Shown here piece by piece: positions 60,101-64,000 of a stretch of 64,000 nucleotides of DNA. This stretch comes from Azolla pinnata. Taxonomy: Eukaryota; Streptophyta; Polypodiopsida; Salviniales; Salviniaceae. Each line of letters opens with the position of its first letter. Position 1 is the first letter of the stretch. Both the position numbers and the translations under genes were made by a program. The notes under the pieces are model-generated. The model saw nothing but the letters and a program-made list of their open reading frames with translations. It was not told the DNA's origin and made no database searches. The stretch is from NCBI GenBank assembly GCA_037176905.1, contig JBBBWG010026535.1, forward strand, positions 1-64,000, read 5' to 3'.

Positions 60101-63100
60101 GCTGAGTACCCCTACCTCTATGGAGAAAACTACATCTTCTAGAGTAATTTGTGTTAAGATTTCAGAAATATCATGTTACAGCTCAGTCAAAGCACAGAAG
60201 AATAATGCAATTTCAATTTCTTTACCAGTGAATGCGATGAATTCTGCAGAATGTCCATTAGCGTGAGACGCAAGTTGTAAGAAAGAAATGCAGAAGATTT
60301 TAAAAAAATCCTCCCAACTTTCAATAGCTTATGAGGATACGATGTTCAAATCTTCTCCCATCTATGAGAACAATAAACCAAGATAACTTTTACTAAATCA
60401 GTGAAATTGCCCAAGATACGAATTGATTCCAGTATTTAAAAAGTTACGATTTTCAACTTAGTGGGCAGAAACTTCGACCTTCAAGCAATCCCTGATATGC
60501 CCCGTACAAGGTGGATGGGCCTCCAAAATGAGGGAAGCATATTCACAATCAGATAACAATGGTGTTTAGGGTTTAGCATGTTCGAATCTTTATAAGGCAG
60601 GGATCCCAGGTCATCTACTTGACCAGAAACCGAAGTAAATTTGACTAAATCAGTGAAAGTGCTGAAGATAGGAAATAATCTCCTTAAGAAGTTAAGTTTT
60701 TGAGTTTAGATGGGCAGAAACTTCTGCCTTAAAGCGATCTCCATCATGCACTGATTCAAAATGGGCAGGTCTTCGAAGTGGGAAATACGTTCACAGTCAG
60801 ATGATGATGATAAAGCATTTATTTGTTTGTTATTGGGCTTTAGTGGACTTGACCTGATGTATTAACATCTTTAAAGAGAGCAGAATGGCCATTGAGGCTG
60901 AACAAGCGATTACATTTTATAGTATTTTATTGTTTTAAAGAGCAATCTTCCCAGTGTATCAGAGAATCTTCTTAGGTAAGCATTTGACGTCACATGGACT
61001 GAGGCAATGCCACTAAAGAATCTGTCACATGGGCAGACCCAAGATAACAAGGCCTTCGCTGTGAATGTAGTACCTTTTTTGTCAGGTGATACGGCCTTGA
61101 TTTTTCAGTAAATAGATGACATTGTTGTAGCTCCATCTATCGGGAACTGTTTCGGTGTTGTGGTTAAGGTCATGCTAATGTGGCCTTGGTAGAGGCAAGG
61201 CTGCATAGCCAAATCGTTCTGATGCAAATACGTTTAATCTTGTCTGACTCTGCTTTTTACTTCTTGTTGACTGATGATTTATTACCACTGCTACATTTTC
61301 AGGTCACAAGAGGAGGAAAAAGAATGAAGATAGTCATCTTTGAGCTTGTTGTTGGTGATATTGTTCATCTTGCAGTTGGGGATCAGGTTAGTGATTTTTA
61401 TTTTCGATCATGGAAAAATTTCCTGCATTATATATACATTGGAATAATATATTTTATTGATTATTTTGGATTTTAGATTCCTGGCGATGGGCTGCTGGTA
61501 GTAGGGAACTCATTAGTTGTGGATGAATCTAGCATGACTGGAGAAAGTGAACCAGTGAGTTTCATTGTGCTGTCATTACCTCATTTAGATGAACACAAAA
61601 ATAAATTGCCTATTACAATATTTTCCCTATCTATTTATATATTTCCTATCACAGATAACCTCTGGTAAGGTCTATTGCAGATCAAATGAACAAGGGTTTA
61701 TTGTGACCTATTGATTGAGGTTGACGAATGAATGTTTATGAGCTTCTGGATTTTTGGTTGGCACCATACAGACATACCCTAATCTATAATTCGCTCTGGC
61801 TTCTCTATACTCTGTCTCTCATTACAGAAAAATGTGTCACCCATTGGATGCAAGGTGCATTGTGTGGTCCACAATGCATCCAAGTTTCAAACATTTCTCC
61901 GAGGAATCACTACATGACAGTTAATGAGATTGATAGAGAAAGTTTCATAGTATGAGGTTATAATATATTTTTATGAAATTCTAGCATAATTTGTGAAGCA
62001 TCTTTCGTCCAGATGTATTTTAAATGATCCTGAGCTGATGCTATGTGTGTTAGATTCATCCCTTAGGGAGGTGATTATATTTTCTTGTCACCATGGTGGC
62101 TGATTACCTTGTTGAAAAGATATTGACCAAAACAAATAACATTAATCCGAGATGGCATCTATGGTTACCACCAGAATTTTCTCTAAGACTATCGTACTCT
62201 AGATAATGCTTACTACCTTTGACTCTATACATGTTATGAATTTTGTAATGACACGAGATTCAATTAGTTCTAGATGCGAAAATAACTTTTCTCACAATAT
62301 TAGCGACAATGCGCTTCAAAGTTTGCTGACATTGAACAGGCTAATCAATAATGATGAACAGGTTCTAAACCTCAGGAATTTGTTATATAAAGATGAGAAA
62401 CATGTATGCTAGAAATATTATATGGGTGCTTTAAGAAACCACAATATTTTTGGTAATTTGATCTAGTGTCTTTGTGGAAATTCCTTTATCAGGAAAATTT
62501 TACATCATGGAATACAAGATGTGAAGAATATTTTATAATACCAACGGAAATAAAATAAAACAACTCAATCTAGTTGTGCTTATGTGCAGGCAATGAAAGA
62601 TGCAACTCACCCGTTTCTTATATCAGGATGTAAAGTTATGGATGGCACTGGGACTGAGTTGGTAGGATAAATTTTCTCACTTATACGCATCATTTTTTCC
62701 ATCTTTGATTTTTTTTGTGAGAAGGCTGATGATATAGTCAAAAAGAGGTTAGGACAATTAATCTAATGAGCGTGAACACTATGTTGTTTATGTTATTTCA
62801 CTTGTGAGGCCAGACGTGAAAAGCATTAAGGTGAGACTCTTACTGGCACAGGATTTCATCATGCTACTAGAACACTGTAGGTAATTTTATTATGGATTTG
62901 ATCATCCATACAGCTGCACAAGTAGAATTACGCTCTTCCTATTTAAACAACTGGTAGCTTAAGGCTGCATTAGCTGCAAACAAGAATTTTTTTTAGACAT
63001 CCTATCTTATAGCCTTAAAAAAACTAAAAAACACCTTCTTTAGATACATTTAAGTTGTAAATCGTTTGGTACACTGCAGATCTGTCAGCTAATGACAAAC

Positions 63101-64000
63101 AATTTAAACCGTAAACGTTAAACCCTGAATTAAAGGATTTTGTGTCTAATTAACTGATTAGTTTATCAAATAATGAGAAAAAGGAAACAAGTGATACGAC
63201 TCTCAGGCTAACAGTTTATCTTTTTATTTCAAACATCTCATCGTGTTTACACTTTCTAATGATGGTTTCCAACTGAAATTATCTACAATTTCCTTGCTAT
63301 TATATATCCAGATTACTGCTGTGGGAATGCACACAGAATGGGGCAAGGTGATGGCCACACTAGCAGTTGATAATGATGAAGAGACCCCACTGCAAGTGCG
63401 GTTAAATCAACTTTCAGAGAATATAGGGAAAATCGGCATCACTGTTGCTGTATCTGTCTTTGTGGTTCTTGTAATACGGTAAAGATCTGAAAAGTGTGCG
63501 GATTTTTAGTATTGTTTATTCCAAATTGACTGCATGTTTGTTTCTAGTGATTGTATCCAAAATTACACAGCTGCAAACATATTGAGAAATTCTTCTATAT
63601 TGAGCATATTACAGATCTTGTAGATGTGTCATAGTATTTTCTCCATGTGATTTCTGAAATCTCATCATCCTGATATGGTTATGCTGGTTTCCACTAGGAG
63701 TCTTAGTAATGTCTATTTAGCTTTGAACCTTTAGATAATAAGCGTGAAATTGAGATGGCGTCCAACATTTGAAATATATATATATATATCCCATTTTAAA
63801 CGGATGTAACACTTTGATGACCTCACCATTTACCTGCTAATAAAAACTATTTATCAGCTAATATTAAAATGGAAAACAGAGAAGTGGCCTGTATAGTAAG
63901 ATGAAGTTTCGACTTTTTGATAGCCTACTGGTTGAATCTGATCTAAAGCACTTTACTGCTGAAGAAGGTCGGAGAATTGTGAACTTCTTTGCAATTTCTG
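57115..64000 (+). CDS. ACA: Type IIB autoinhibited Ca2+-ATPase (ACA), N-terminal half; cut by window end
   Basis: Nine exons are read (57115-57353, 59002-59091, 59368-59437, 59534-59604, 61303-61386, 61477-61554, 62590-62661, 63312-63478, 63924 to the window end), all in phase. In order they give FGITIEDIGKF ... GGVEGIAKIL, membrane span 1 (PTLLILVSCAVVSLVVGL), EGWYDGGGVSFAIILVLLV (span 2), SNYRQSLQFRAL, the actuator domain GGKRMKIVIFELVVGDIVHL with MTGESEP (catalytic TGES loop), FLISGCKVMDGTG, TEWGKVMATL and EETPLQVRLNQL, then span 3. These are the marks of plant ACA pumps, which export Ca2+ from the cytosol and are held off by an N-terminal calmodulin-binding tail. The DKTG phosphorylation site lies beyond the window. 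The N-terminal regulatory exon was not found. The first listed exon needs one base from an upstream exon, so 57115 is not the true start. Confidence 0.9.

Overview
The window is nuclear DNA of a land plant. It holds nucleus-encoded, plastid-targeted genes (PsaD, plastid ribosomal protein bS6, the photosystem I assembly factor PYG7, a DUF2358 protein), two pentatricopeptide-repeat (PPR) genes, spliceosomal introns with GT-AG and one GC-AG border, plant-type tRNAs (including an intron-bearing elongator tRNA-Met), (CCCTAA)n and (TTTAGGG)-like repeats, and a decayed LINE. An 846-codon intronless PLS-class PPR gene, very GC-rich intronless PsaD and GDSL genes beside moderate-GC intron-rich genes, and many short tandem repeats would fit a non-seed plant or a GC-bimodal lineage, but the species cannot be fixed from sequence alone.

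Layout. 1-7.8 kb: a P-class PPR gene (+, one intron) converges with a RAB7/RABG3 GTPase gene (-, seven exons). 7.8-11.6 kb: no recognisable gene. 11.6-16.4 kb: a CATG-rich array of about 80-bp units, broken by a 100-N assembly gap, runs right up to the start of PYG7 (+). 16.8-20.8 kb: tRNA-Met, tRNA-Gly and the large PLS-class PPR gene. 22.4-27.4 kb: plastid bS6 (-) and a small single-membrane-span plastid protein (+), divergent with only 172 bp between their start codons. 29.4-30.8 kb: DUF2358 protein (-). 33.0-33.6 kb: PsaD (+). 34-40 kb: gene-poor, with a LINE relic and tandem repeats. 40.6-42.0 kb: GDSL esterase/lipase (+). 42.8 kb: a second tRNA-Gly. 43.4-46.1 kb: membrane-anchored RING-H2 E3 ligase (-). 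46.6-48 kb: telomere-like and CATG repeats. 49.2-54.8 kb: mitochondrial AFG1-type ATPase (-, 14 exons). 57.1 kb to the right edge: the 5' half of a type IIB Ca2+-ATPase (ACA, +), cut by the window end.

Five genes between 12.7 and 33.6 kb appear to make chloroplast proteins, two of them (PYG7, PsaD) for photosystem I. No operon logic applies in a plant nucleus, but the density of plastid genes and the shared bS6/small-protein promoter stand out. Exon models were read by eye from splice sites, reading phase and family conservation. The bS6, RAB7, RING and AFG1 models close exactly in phase. The 5' ends of PYG7 and ACA are uncertain. I found no CRISPR array, plasmid or virus, and no clearly new multi-gene system. 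The less ordinary items are the 172-bp bidirectional promoter, the array that has copied the PYG7 start-codon context, and the telomere-box arrays upstream of PsaD and the RING gene.
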